Positions 27,389-35,928 are shown, numbered from the stretch's first letter. The stretch: DNA of 64,000 nucleotides from Thermodesulfatator autotrophicus (GCF_001642325.1 NZ_LSFI01000006.1:1-64000); one strand, 5' to 3'. The notes: generated by a model from the letters alone, not told the origin. Translations and numbers: made by a program.

Positions 27389-28435
27389 TTACCCTAAAAG
27401 ATGAGTTACTTCACCGGGAGTATCAAGGTCTCCCTTAACTTCAGGTATAAATCCCGGCAGAAAGTGCCTTATCACCCAGAGGTTAGTAAAAAAATGTCTG
27501 GTAAGGCGAGAAGAGTCAAAATAAAAGGGCACACCCGTAAGGGCAAGGGGTAAGAGGAGTTGGTCAGAAAGATAAGGGTCAACGGCCTTACCTGTGCGGT
27601 AAAAGTCAAAGAAAGCTAAAACCGCCTCTTCAGCTACCTTTTCAGCAGGTTTTCCCTTTTTACCCAGGGCAAAAAAGCCAGCCCTTTTTTCACCTTCCGG
27701 ATAGGCCAGAAAAACCACTGTTCCGGGGCTTTTAGCTTTTGCTTTCTCTAGCAGGACTATGGGTTCAAAGCCTTGCTTTACAAGAAGCTCTGAGGCCGCC
27801 TTGGCCTGGCGCGTGCGAATGTGAGAAGGGAGGTCTTCTGTTACAATGGAAAGGACTTTCACCCTCTTGCGCTGGTAAGGCCCTTTTAGCACCAAGGGCT
27901 CTTTAACTGGTTGGTAAGAGTTTATTTTTATCACCACTTCACCGCCACCAGCGGGGTAAAAACCGTAGCGCCTCAGTTCAAAAACAAAAGAAAAGCCAAG
28001 AGCCTCAAGCACCGGCCCGTAAACTTCGGCCAGATAATGAAAACACGGAGCATGGGGCACATGAGTGCCGCCTTTCAATAAAAGCTTGGCAGTGCCAGCC
28101 ATGGCTAGGGCAAGGCCTACCGTCTGAAAAACAAGGGCTGTGGAACCTGCCGTGCCAATATCAAACTGGTAAGAACCAGCCTTTACTTTCCCGGGCTTGA
28201 AAGCCAGGTAAAGTGAACCTACCCTTGCCCCTTCAACCTCTGCGCCTGAAATTTTCTGCGCCGCCTTAATACAGGTTAAGTGCTGGGGCCTTAGGCCTGG
28301 CTTTGGCCTTCTGGCGCGAATATTCACCAGCTCAAAGGCCTTTCCTGTAAGTAGCGAAAGCGTAAGAGAAGTGCGAAGTATTTGCCCTCCGCCTTCTCCG
28401 TAAGAGCCGTCTATACGAATCATAGAGAGTGACAT
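27389..28435 (-). CDS. rtcA: RNA 3'-terminal phosphate cyclase
   Basis: RtcA uses ATP to convert an RNA 3'-phosphate to a 2',3'-cyclic phosphate through a covalent His-AMP intermediate. The N-terminus IDGSYGEGGGQILRTSLTL is a family signature. RRPKPGLRPQHLTCI and GGTHVPHAPCFHY follow. The catalytic His is expected in LTRHFFTNLWV near residue 314. At 348 residues it is full length. The start overlaps the end of oppF by 16 bases; an ATG four codons later is possible. No RtcB or RtcR is nearby. Instead it is paired with an Rnl3-type ligase. Confidence 0.93.
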   Translation of the reverse strand: MSLSMIRIDGSYGEGGGQILRTSLTLSLLTGKAFELVNIRARRPKPGLRPQHLTCIKAAQKISGAEVEGARVGSLYLAFKPGKVKAGSYQFDIGTAGSTALVFQTVGLALAMAGTAKLLLKGGTHVPHAPCFHYLAEVYGPVLEALGFSFVFELRRYGFYPAGGGEVVIKINSYQPVKEPLVLKGPYQRKRVKVLSIVTEDLPSHIRTRQAKAASELLVKQGFEPIVLLEKAKAKSPGTVVFLAYPEGEKRAGFFALGKKGKPAEKVAEEAVLAFFDFYRTGKAVDPYLSDQLLLPLALTGVPFYFDSSRLTRHFFTNLWVIRHFLPGFIPEVKGDLDTPGEVTHLLG

Positions 28436-29376
28436 GCCACTAGGTGCCCTTTAGAGATTTCTCTGAGCCCGGGAACTTCCTTTTCACAAGAAGATAAGGC
28501 CTTTTCACAGCGAGGGAAGAAGGGACAGCCAGAAAATTCAAGGGTAGGGTCAGGAGGCTCGCCTTTCACCTTGGGTAGTTTGCGTTTGTAAGGGTCTGGC
28601 TCGGGCACGGATTCAAGAAGCATCTTGGTGTAGGGATGATGGGGTCTCGCCATAAAAGATTCTGCCGGCGAAATTTCCACCACCCGGCCAAGGTACATCA
28701 CCGCCACCCGGTTACTTAAAAAGAGCACCAAGGGCAAATCGTGAGAAATAAACACATAAGTCAATTTGCTTTTTTCTTTGAATTCTCTAAGCAATTCAAG
28801 TATCTGAGCCTGCACCGAAACATCAAGCGCTGAAGTGGGCTCGTCAAGCACGAGCACCCTGGGAGACAGAATAAGGGCCCGGGCTATGGCTATGCGCTGG
28901 CGCTGCCCCCCGCTAAATTGATGTGGGTATCGCTCCATGTCTTCTTCTCTTAGGCCTACTTTGGTTAACATTGCACCTACTCTGGCCCGCAAGTCTTTTT
29001 TAGGTACAAGCTGATGGATAATTAAAGGTTCAGCTAAAAGGTCGTAGATTTTTTTGCGGGGATTAAGAGAAGCGTAAGGGTCCTGAAAGACGATTTGAAT
29101 CTTACGGCGAAGTTTGCGGCGCTCTTTCTCAGAAAGGGCTGAAAAATTTATTCCCTCAAGGAGGACTTCTCCTTCTTCAGGAGTTTCAAGACCAAGGGCC
29201 AGGCGAGCCAGCGTGCTTTTTCCACAACCTGACTCCCCCAGAATGCCCAGAACTTCGTTTTCGTGAACAGCAAGGTCAATGTTACGCAGGGCATAAAAGG
29301 GCTTTTTAGGGGCTAAAAAGCCACGACGTAAATAATAAACTTTGGATACCTTACGAAACTCAAGCATCACTGACAT
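28420..29376 (-). CDS. peptide ABC transporter ATP-binding protein (OppF/DppF type)
   Basis: A 318-residue ABC ATPase. Walker A is GESGCGKSTLARL, the signature is QFSGGQRQRIAIARAL and Walker B is VLVLDEPTSALD. The C-terminal oligopeptide-transporter extension has the Cys-rich motif FSGCPFFPRCEKALSSC. It pairs with the OppD-type ATPase encoded immediately upstream with a 17-base overlap. The ATG follows GAGGTG. No permease or binding-protein gene is in the window, so the substrate (peptides, nickel or other) cannot be told. Confidence 0.88.
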   Translation of the reverse strand: MSVMLEFRKVSKVYYLRRGFLAPKKPFYALRNIDLAVHENEVLGILGESGCGKSTLARLALGLETPEEGEVLLEGINFSALSEKERRKLRRKIQIVFQDPYASLNPRKKIYDLLAEPLIIHQLVPKKDLRARVGAMLTKVGLREEDMERYPHQFSGGQRQRIAIARALILSPRVLVLDEPTSALDVSVQAQILELLREFKEKSKLTYVFISHDLPLVLFLSNRVAVMYLGRVVEISPAESFMARPHHPYTKMLLESVPEPDPYKRKLPKVKGEPPDPTLEFSGCPFFPRCEKALSSCEKEVPGLREISKGHLVACHSL

Positions 29377-30313
29377 AAAAACACCTCACCCAGTGCCTGG
29401 GAAAAACTTCCTGCCAGGGAGGTTCTTTTTCAAAGCACTTCTTCTGGGCTGAGGGACACCGGTCAGAAAACTTGCATCCCGCAGGCCTTGCTCCTGGTGG
29501 TGGCACCTGCCCGGGAAGTGGTTTTAAGCTTTTCTTTTCAGGGCGTGGCAAAACCTCAAGAAGGGCCCGGGTGTAAGGGTGAAGAGGCTTTGAGAATAGT
29601 TCTTCACAGGGAGCCTTTTCCACCAGACGGCCGGCGTACATCACCGCTACCAAATCAGCCAGAGTGGCCACCACGCCCAGGTCATGCGAAATGAGAAGCA
29701 CCGAAAGATTATGCTTCTCTTTCAAAGAAGCAAGGAGGGCAAGTATCTGGGCCTGAATGGTAACATCAAGGGCAGTGGTAGGCTCGTCGGCAATAAGTAC
29801 TTTGGGATTTCCAGCCAGGGCCATGGCTATCATCACCCGCTGGCGCATCCCTCCTGAAAGCTCGTGGGGATACGCCTTAAGCCTTGCTTTGGGGGCTGGA
29901 AGGCCCACCTCAGCAAGGAGCCTTTCGGCTTCAGCCAGGGCCTTCTGTCGGCCAAGACCCCGATGGAGCTCAAGAACTTCGGCAATTTGCGTGCCCACGG
30001 TGAAAACTGGGTTAAGGCTTACCATAGGGTCCTGAAAAATCATGGCAATCTTTCCGCCACGCACACGGCGCATCTCTTCAGGAGAAAGTTCAAGGAGATT
30101 TTTATTCTCAAAATGAATTTGCCCGCCGGTTATCTCAAGGCCTGTAGGTAAAAGGCGCATAATAGCAAGCCCGGTTAGGCTTTTGCCGCAACCCGATTCC
30201 CCCACCAGGGCCAGGGTCTTTCCCGCTGGTAGGAAAAAAGAGACTTCTTCCACCACCGGTATCCTTGACTTGCTATAAAAAATGTTTAAGGCACTCACCT
30301 CAAGAATATTCAT
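29360..30313 (-). CDS. peptide ABC transporter ATP-binding protein (OppD/DppD type)
   Basis: A 317-residue ABC ATPase with Walker A VGESGCGKSLTGLAI, signature HELSGGMRQRVMIAMAL and Walker B VLIADEPTTALD. The OppD-type C-terminus has KFSDRCPSAQKKC. It is the first gene of the leftward run that continues through oppF, rtcA, the RNA ligase and miaB. Its start is 58 bases from the divergent rhomboid gene. A possible promoter on the minus strand (TTGCCT, 17 bases, TATGTT) would give a very short leader. Confidence 0.88.
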   Translation of the reverse strand: MNILEVSALNIFYSKSRIPVVEEVSFFLPAGKTLALVGESGCGKSLTGLAIMRLLPTGLEITGGQIHFENKNLLELSPEEMRRVRGGKIAMIFQDPMVSLNPVFTVGTQIAEVLELHRGLGRQKALAEAERLLAEVGLPAPKARLKAYPHELSGGMRQRVMIAMALAGNPKVLIADEPTTALDVTIQAQILALLASLKEKHNLSVLLISHDLGVVATLADLVAVMYAGRLVEKAPCEELFSKPLHPYTRALLEVLPRPEKKSLKPLPGQVPPPGARPAGCKFSDRCPSAQKKCFEKEPPWQEVFPRHWVRCFYVSDA

Positions 30314-30371
30314 CTTGACACAAACATAACTGTCCCCATTTTTTCAGGCAACAAAATAAAGGAGGCAGAAT

Positions 30372-31109
30372 ATGTTTCCTATCCAGGACGATGCCCCTAG
30401 ACGCGGGGTGCCGCTTGCTACTTATTTTTTGATAGCGGTAAATGTAGCGGTTTTTCTGGTGGAAGTGGCGCTACCCAAAGAGCTCCTACAGCAACTGGTT
30501 TTTTATCTGGGGGTGGTGCCAGCCCGTTACACTGGTGGTCTGGAAGACGTAGGTCCAGGTCTCAAGTATCTAGCCCTTTTCACCTCACTTTTTCTCCACG
30601 GAAGCTGGATTCACCTGTTTGGCAATATGTGGACGCTCTGGATTTTCGGTGACAACGTGGAAGACCGTATGGGCAGCCTCAGGTTTCTAGTTTTTTATAT
30701 ATTGTGCGGCCTGGCGGCTTCTTTTACCCATATTTACTTTCATCCTGGCTCCACCGTGCCCACCATTGGGGCTTCAGGGGCTATCTCAGGTGTGCTTGGG
30801 GCTTATTACGCTTTATTCCCTCTGGCCAGAGTTATCGTAATGATACCTATCTTCATTTTCCCGTTCTTCTTTGAGCTGCCAGCGGTCTTTTACCTGGCTT
30901 GGTGGTTTTTCCTCCAGGTCTTCTCAGGGACCCTTTCAGTGGTGCACGGAGAGATTGTAGGAGGGGTGGCCTGGTGGGCCCATGCCGGAGGATTTGTAGC
31001 CGGGCTACTGCTTCACCGGTTGTTCTGCCAGCGGAAGTGCCATTACTTTGCTGATGAATACAAACCCTGGGGTGTTTTAGCCCTTTATCAACAAAAAACT
31101 AATCGTTAG
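30372..31109 (+). CDS. rhomboid-family intramembrane serine protease
   Basis: A 245-residue protein with six to seven transmembrane helices. The catalytic Ser is in TIGASGAISGVLG and the catalytic His in WWAHAGGFVAGLLLHR. The loop motif HGSWIHLFGNMWTLWIFG is typical. Rhomboids cut transmembrane proteins within the membrane. The start has AAAGGAGG nine bases upstream. The next gene, a Clp-fold membrane protease, starts ten bases after the stop, so the two form a proteolysis operon. The natural substrate is unknown. Confidence 0.9.
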   Translation: MFPIQDDAPRRGVPLATYFLIAVNVAVFLVEVALPKELLQQLVFYLGVVPARYTGGLEDVGPGLKYLALFTSLFLHGSWIHLFGNMWTLWIFGDNVEDRMGSLRFLVFYILCGLAASFTHIYFHPGSTVPTIGASGAISGVLGAYYALFPLARVIVMIPIFIFPFFFELPAVFYLAWWFFLQVFSGTLSVVHGEIVGGVAWWAHAGGFVAGLLLHRLFCQRKCHYFADEYKPWGVLALYQQKTNR

Positions 31110-31119
31110 GAGGTGTAAG

Positions 31120-31968
31120 ATGACAGGTTTTGACATTTTCTGGATTTTTTTCATTTTGATGACGCTTCAACCTTTGATGCGGCAGCGCTTTTTAGAGGCT
31201 GCTCGCCAGCGCATGATTGAAAAGATTGAAAAGCAGAGGAATTCCCGGGTAATTCTTTTGGTTCACCGTCAGGAGACCATGAGCTTTTTTGGTTTTCCGG
31301 TAATGCGCTACATAGACATTAACGATTCTGAGCAGGTAATTCGGGCTATTCACATGACAGACCCGGATGTCCCCATTGATCTGATTCTTCACACGCCGGG
31401 TGGCTTAGTGCTGGCATCTTTGCAAATAGCCAAGGCTCTAAAACGTCATAAGGCCAAGACCACCGTGTTTGTACCACATTACGCCATGAGTGGCGGTACT
31501 TTGATAGCCCTTGCCGCTGACGAAATCGTCATGGACGAACATGCAGTGTTGGGTCCGGTTGACCCGCAACTTGGGCAGTATCCGGCAGCGTCTATCGTTA
31601 AGGTAAAAAAGGAAAAACCTGTGGACAAAATTGATGACCAGACTTTGATTCTGGCGGATGTTTCGGAAAAGGCCTTAAAACAGATGAAAGAACAGCTGAA
31701 AGAACTGCTTTCAGATAAATATCCTCCAGAAAAGGTAGAAGAACTGGCAGAAATTATGTCTCAAGGTCGCTGGACCCATGATTATCCTATAACTTATGAG
31801 GAAGCCAAAAAACTTGGGCTTCCTGTGCGTACGGATATGCCTTCTGAAATTTACCAGCTTATGAACCTGTTTCCGCAGCCAGTTAGGTATCAACCCTCGG
31901 TAATGTTTGATCCTACTCCTAAAAAGGCAGGTGGAAACAAGATAGAATCCCTTTTAAAGGGTGCTTAA
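31120..31968 (+). CDS. SDH-family Clp-fold serine protease (SppA-like, DUF114)
   Basis: A 282-residue protein with one N-terminal hydrophobic segment (FDIFWIFFILMTL) and a Clp/crotonase-like domain. The key motifs are DLILHTPGGLVLASLQIA and the Ser in HYAMSGGTLIALAADEI, followed by AVLGPVDPQLG. This is the serine-Asp-His type related to signal-peptide peptidases. Its coupling to the rhomboid gene suggests a joint role in membrane protein quality control or clearing cleavage products. AGGAGGTG precedes the ATG. Confidence 0.85.
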   Translation: MTGFDIFWIFFILMTLQPLMRQRFLEAARQRMIEKIEKQRNSRVILLVHRQETMSFFGFPVMRYIDINDSEQVIRAIHMTDPDVPIDLILHTPGGLVLASLQIAKALKRHKAKTTVFVPHYAMSGGTLIALAADEIVMDEHAVLGPVDPQLGQYPAASIVKVKKEKPVDKIDDQTLILADVSEKALKQMKEQLKELLSDKYPPEKVEELAEIMSQGRWTHDYPITYEEAKKLGLPVRTDMPSEIYQLMNLFPQPVRYQPSVMFDPTPKKAGGNKIESLLKGA

Positions 31969-31977
31969 ATAATCAAA

Positions 31978-31995
31978 GGGCGGGATATCCCGCCC
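31978..31995 (+). terminator. palindromic terminator after the protease operon
   Basis: GGGCGGGAT and ATCCCGCCC form a perfect 18-bp palindrome ten bases after the stop at 31968. The T tract that follows is mixed with A. It separates the operon from decayed sequence and may act on both strands. Confidence 0.6.
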
Positions 31996-32002
31996 TAAAA
32001 AT

Positions 32003-32172
32003 TTATTCTTTAATAAGCTTTCTCAAAACTTCTTCAGCTACTTTTTTACCGCCCAGACCAAAAGCCAGGGCAAAGGCTACTCCAGCACTAATACATAGAG
32101 AAAAGACGACAATTTCTACAATTCTTGGCGAAAGGCCAAGGTATGGCAGGGCAATAAAAACCGCCGCAATCT
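32003..32172 (-). pseudogene. truncated mechanosensitive-channel-type membrane protein, 3' end only
   Basis: On the minus strand an open frame of about 57 codons ends at TAA 32003-32005. It contains IVEIVVFSLCISAGVAFALA and FGLGGKKVAEEVLRKLI. The FALAFGLGGKxxA pattern is the end of the conserved TM-helix segment of MscS-type/CmpX channel proteins. The frame has no start and is cut at 32172, exactly where a REP-like half repeat begins. The 5' part is not in the window. Confidence 0.65.
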
Positions 32173-32200
32173 TAAGGGGACAGGCCAGGGAGCCTCACCA
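32172..32200. repeat. REP-like half unit
   Basis: TTAAGGGGACAGGCCAGGG is the same as the left arm and loop of the palindrome at 2983-3008, but the right arm is degenerate (AGCCTCACC). It lies at the breakpoint of the truncated membrane-protein gene. Confidence 0.65.
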
Positions 32201-32246
32201 CGCCACGCTTCTCATGCCTTCGTTGTGCCTCACAGGGGCATGGGGG

Positions 32247-32510
32247 TTAAAAAGTTAGGATTTCCTCCCGGTTATATTCCAGGGGGAGTTCTAGGAGGAG
32301 CTTCTCTAGCATTTTTTGATTTACCTTTAGGGCTATTTCAGCAAATATACCGGAAGTATCTTTCTTCATCAGGAATTTTCCAAGATATAAGAAGATTCTA
32401 ACATGATGTTTAACCTGCAAACATAATTCCATCGCAGGATGATGTAAAGTTCCTGAACTTTCGCATGCAATAATATTCCCTTTGTTGTCCCTCTATTGTT
32501 ACTGTGAGAA
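32247..32510 (-). other. unrecognised decayed coding remnant
   Basis: A minus-strand open frame of 61 codons (ending VNQKMLEKLLLELPLEYN) can be extended upstream without an ATG through IIACESSGTLHHPAMELC. It has no ribosome-binding site and no recognised family. It may be a piece of a transposase, but I cannot name one. The 670 bases between 31969 and 32640 otherwise hold only a terminator, a truncated channel gene, a REP half unit and the terminator at 32581. Confidence 0.3.
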
Positions 32511-32580
32511 AGGCCGACGACGCAGTCTAAAGGACAGATACTTTTAATATTGAAGATAAATCGAGGCCAAAAAACAAAAA

Positions 32581-32598
32581 GCCCCGCTTGGGCGGGGC
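32581..32598 (-). terminator. intrinsic terminator of the slyD gene
   Basis: GCCCCGC-TTGG-GCGGGGC is flanked by A and T tracts on both sides. On the minus strand TTTTTGTTTTTT follows the stem, making a strong terminator for the FKBP gene that stops at 32641. It could also work on the plus strand. Confidence 0.85.
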
Positions 32599-32640
32599 TT
32601 TTTAAGTTATCAAGGTGAAACTCACCTTATTTTAGCAGCT

Positions 32641-33129
32641 TCAGCCGCTCCCACAGTTGCGCATATCACAAGCTGCAAAATCCATGGCAGTGGCTTCGCG
32701 TACTTCGTCTATCTTGATTTTCATAATAACGTTATGTCCAGCTGCAGGGTGGTTAAAATCAGCCACTACTTTGCCGTCTTTCTTGGCCAGAACCAAAAAC
32801 ATTAACTGACGGCCGGTGGGAGTAACTTCCTGATAATACTCGCCTTCTTTTACCTGGTCTGGATTTTTGAGCTGGTCAAGGGAAATCTCCTGAACAAGAT
32901 TTTTATCATAAGGCCCGTAAGCCTGCTCAGGCGGGATAGTAACGGTAATTTCTTCGCCCTCTTTAGCACCAACAATGGCCTGCTCAATAATAGGCATAAG
33001 AGGATCACGGCCAAGCAGGAAGCTAACCCTCATAGGCCTGGCAAACCAAGCCGGTGTTTCTTTGCCTTCAATTTCGAGCTGATAGCTCAAAGTAATTACT
33101 TTGTTAGGGGCAACAGTTTTGTCTTCCAT
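32641..33129 (-). CDS. slyD: FKBP-type peptidyl-prolyl isomerase, SlyD-like
   Basis: A 162-residue SlyD-type FKBP. The split FKBP domain has LSYQLEIEGKETP and ADFNHPAAGHNVIMKI. Between them lies the insert-in-flap chaperone domain (IPPEQAYGPYDKNLVQEI). The C-terminus has two Cys in ACDMRNCGSG but lacks the long His-rich metal tail of E. coli SlyD. It assists protein folding and sometimes nickel-enzyme maturation. The ATG at 33129 follows GGAGGAAAAT; the 14 codons before it in the same frame are unlikely to be translated. Confidence 0.85.
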   Translation of the reverse strand: MEDKTVAPNKVITLSYQLEIEGKETPAWFARPMRVSFLLGRDPLMPIIEQAIVGAKEGEEITVTIPPEQAYGPYDKNLVQEISLDQLKNPDQVKEGEYYQEVTPTGRQLMFLVLAKKDGKVVADFNHPAAGHNVIMKIKIDEVREATAMDFAACDMRNCGSG

Positions 33130-33224
33130 ATTTTCCTCCAGGATGCAAATTGTAATCTTTAATTCTAGCAAAAAACTAAACTATCGTCAAAATTTTTGTT
33201 AAATTTTTCTGAAAAATTGTGAAC

Positions 33225-34442
33225 TTATTTTTCAGAAATCAAACCTCCCACTTTAGGAATAAGGAGAAAAGCTGGCAAAGCTGCCCAAAAAGTGTAAAAG
33301 AAAAACGTGGCGTAGCCAAAGTGTTCAGCGCCAAAGCCGCTCAAAGCACCAGCTACCGAACGACTGAAACTAAAAAGAGTAGATAAAAGAGCGTACTGGC
33401 TGGCGCTCATATCCCGACGGCAGAGACCCATCAAAAAGGCAAGAAAAGCAGCCGTGCCCAGGCCTCCGGTAAAGCTTTCAATTATAGAGGCAGCATAAAC
33501 TTCTACTTTACCCTTACCTGGCAAAGCGGCATAGGCGTATCCCAGATTAGAAAGAGCTTGTAAGGCCGCAAAAAGCCAGAGGGCACGCCTAATTCCCAGA
33601 GACTTAATCCAGAAGCCACCAATAAAAGAACCAGAAATACTAAAAACTGTCCCCAAAGTGCCTGAAATAAGACCAATTTCAGCGCGTGAAAAACCCCTAT
33701 CCACCCAAAAGGGGTATATCATGGCCCCCATCATGGCGTCACCTACCTTGAAAAGTAAAACAAAGGGAATTAGCCAAAGAGCTCCTGAACGACTTAAAAG
33801 TTCACGCAAAGGGTTAAAATATGCTTCTCTGATACTCTTGGTGTCCCTCTGCGGGCTTGCGCTATGAAAATCCTTGGTTCCGAGAATTAATAAGGCCAAA
33901 AATAAAAAACACAGGACTAAAAGAACAAAAGAAAGTTTAAACCCTAAAAAATCACTCAATGCTACCAGGGCTCCACCAGAAAAAATTAAAGCCACCCGAT
34001 AAGAAGCCACCCTCACCCCATTGACTGGCCCCATCTCTTTAGGGGAAACCATTTCAATAGTATATCCATCAATAGCTATATCCAGAGTGGCAGAGAAAAA
34101 GCAGGCTAAAAACACCAAAGCTAGATAAAAGGGGCTGTTAAGCGGTAAAAAAGTAAGGCCTAGCACGGAAACCATGAGCCCTAAAAGGGCTATTATCATC
34201 CAGTAGTATTTACGCCCCCAAATATCCACCAAAGGCGCCCAAAGGGGCTTAGCCGTCCAGGCCAGGCCTGCCAGAGAAAGAAGGCCTATTTTAACCAAAT
34301 CTAGCCCTTCGGTACGCAAGAAAACGGGAAGACTTACGTAAATGAAACCAAAAGGCAACCCTTCGGCAAAATACAGCAAAGCTATTAAAAGTAATTTTCG
34401 CCTACTTGGGGATAAGGCTTCCTTGTGATATTTTTTAATCAT
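33225..34442 (-). CDS. MFS transporter, AmpG-like
   Basis: A protein of about 405 residues with twelve hydrophobic segments of the major facilitator superfamily. The N-terminus (LYFAEGLPFGFIYVSLPVFL) and the loop after helix 2 (LAGLAWTAKPLWAPLVDIWG) resemble the AmpG/acetyl-CoA-carrier branch. AmpG imports muropeptides for peptidoglycan recycling; that role here is inference. The ATG at 34442 has AAGGTG upstream. Its first codon overlaps the first codon of the divergent gene at 34441. Confidence 0.72.
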   Translation of the reverse strand: MIKKYHKEALSPSRRKLLLIALLYFAEGLPFGFIYVSLPVFLRTEGLDLVKIGLLSLAGLAWTAKPLWAPLVDIWGRKYYWMIIALLGLMVSVLGLTFLPLNSPFYLALVFLACFFSATLDIAIDGYTIEMVSPKEMGPVNGVRVASYRVALIFSGGALVALSDFLGFKLSFVLLVLCFLFLALLILGTKDFHSASPQRDTKSIREAYFNPLRELLSRSGALWLIPFVLLFKVGDAMMGAMIYPFWVDRGFSRAEIGLISGTLGTVFSISGSFIGGFWIKSLGIRRALWLFAALQALSNLGYAYAALPGKGKVEVYAASIIESFTGGLGTAAFLAFLMGLCRRDMSASQYALLSTLFSFSRSVAGALSGFGAEHFGYATFFFYTFWAALPAFLLIPKVGGLISEK

Positions 34443-35121
34443 GGCTAACACCTTTTTGGCTGCAAAATGGATAGAAGAAGCCCTTAATCGCTATCATAAT
34501 CGTCCGCCTAGAGCCACTATTATGGGTAAACGCATTATCTTTTCTAACTTCCATTATCTTGCAGCTCTCCTTCATATTTACACTGGAACCTTTAAATTAA
34601 CGCAAATTGCCGAGATTGCCTGTCTTCCTCAAGAAGAGCTGGACTTCCACCGGGAACAGTTAGATTTTATGACTCTGGTAGATTATCTCAAAACAAAATT
34701 TTCAGAATGGTTCCGTGAAACGCTGATGATGAGGGATTTTACCCTTAAAGAATACGCAGATATTGCCTGGGAATATACCAAGCTAGATGAAATGGTCCAG
34801 TCGCAGATCAAAATCCCCCTTCTTGAACGCTTAAAACACCTTTATCAGGCCTGCGAGTCCTGCCAACAAGCAGGGAAACCCATGGATACGTATGACCTCA
34901 ATGTCTTTCGTCGGCTCATATCTTTTTTTGTGTTAAGTGAAACCATAAGACCTACCCTTAGCAGCAAGCTGATTAAAGATAAGGCTCTTCCTATAGCGGA
35001 AAAAACTCTCGATATGGAGCCTTTTAAAGACTGGCAAAAAGATCTCCATGATGAAGAAAAGATTTCTTCTCTTATTGACGAAATAAAAATGAGAACAAGG
35101 CCTTTTCTCGGGAGTGATTAA
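34441..35121 (+). CDS. hypothetical cytoplasmic protein coupled to nth
   Basis: A 226-residue, mostly helical protein with no signal peptide or membrane segment. The central part has FKLTQIAEIACLPQEELDFH, which resembles a helix-turn-helix but is not assigned. A second helical half has YDLNVFRRLISFFVLSE. I do not recognise a family. The start codon overlaps that of the divergent MFS gene within CATG and has no visible Shine-Dalgarno sequence, so a later start is possible. Its stop overlaps the endonuclease III start (TAATG), giving tight coupling. Confidence 0.6.
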   Translation: MANTFLAAKWIEEALNRYHNRPPRATIMGKRIIFSNFHYLAALLHIYTGTFKLTQIAEIACLPQEELDFHREQLDFMTLVDYLKTKFSEWFRETLMMRDFTLKEYADIAWEYTKLDEMVQSQIKIPLLERLKHLYQACESCQQAGKPMDTYDLNVFRRLISFFVLSETIRPTLSSKLIKDKALPIAEKTLDMEPFKDWQKDLHDEEKISSLIDEIKMRTRPFLGSD

Positions 35122-35801
35122 TGGCCAAGAAAAATAAGTATCAACCCCCAAAATTAAGCGAGGAAGAAAAAAAGCGCCTTAAAGAAATATTAAAACGGCT
35201 TAAGGATGCTTATCCCGAAGCTAAAATAGCCTTAAAATTCAGCAATCCACTGGAACTTTTAATAGCCACTATACTTTCTGCCCAGTGCACTGACGAAAGG
35301 GTAAACCAGGTCACCGCTGAACTCTTTAAGAAATATCGCTCTGCTAAAGATTATGCCGAGGCCCCGTTAGAAGAACTGGCTGAAGATATAAGGCCTACGG
35401 GCTTTTACCAGCAAAAAGCCAAATACATTAAAGAGTGCGCCCGCTTAATTATTGAAAACTTTGGCGGAGAAGTTCCGCGTACCATGGAAGATATGCTCAA
35501 GCTTCCTGGAGTGGCCAGGAAAACAGCTAATATTGTGTTATCCAATGCATACGGTGTAGTAGAAGGAATTCCTGTTGACACCCATGTTAGGCGTTTGGCC
35601 CAAAGGCTCGGGTTCAGCAAAGAAAAGAACCCTGACAAAATAGAACAGGACCTCATGGCCTTAATCCCCAGGGAGGAATGGGGTCAGATTGCTTACGTCT
35701 TCCAGGCCCATGGCCGCAAAATATGTAAAGCCAAAAAACCTCTTTGTAACCGGTGCGTAGTAAAAGATTTGTGCCCCAGCAGGCAAGACTTAACTCAATA
35801 A
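35121..35801 (+). CDS. nth: endonuclease III
   Basis: A bifunctional DNA glycosylase/AP lyase that removes oxidised pyrimidines. The helix-hairpin-helix is KLPGVARKTANIVLSNAYG, whose Lys is the catalytic nucleophile. The conserved Asp lies in IPVDTHVRRLAQRLG. The four cluster cysteines have the classic C-X6-C-X2-C-X5-C spacing (ICKAKKPLCNRCVVKDLC). At 226 residues it is of normal length. Translation is coupled to the preceding unknown gene by a TAATG overlap. Confidence 0.95.
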   Translation: MAKKNKYQPPKLSEEEKKRLKEILKRLKDAYPEAKIALKFSNPLELLIATILSAQCTDERVNQVTAELFKKYRSAKDYAEAPLEELAEDIRPTGFYQQKAKYIKECARLIIENFGGEVPRTMEDMLKLPGVARKTANIVLSNAYGVVEGIPVDTHVRRLAQRLGFSKEKNPDKIEQDLMALIPREEWGQIAYVFQAHGRKICKAKKPLCNRCVVKDLCPSRQDLTQ

Positions 35802-35928
35802 TAATTAATGACCAAGCTTGAGTACCTTAAACAAGGAGTTGCTGTTAAGGGGCCCTACCAAGCCAGGATGTAGAAATATTCTATTTCGTTCATAATAATT
35901 CATCCTTGCACTGCAAGGTAACTCTAAT

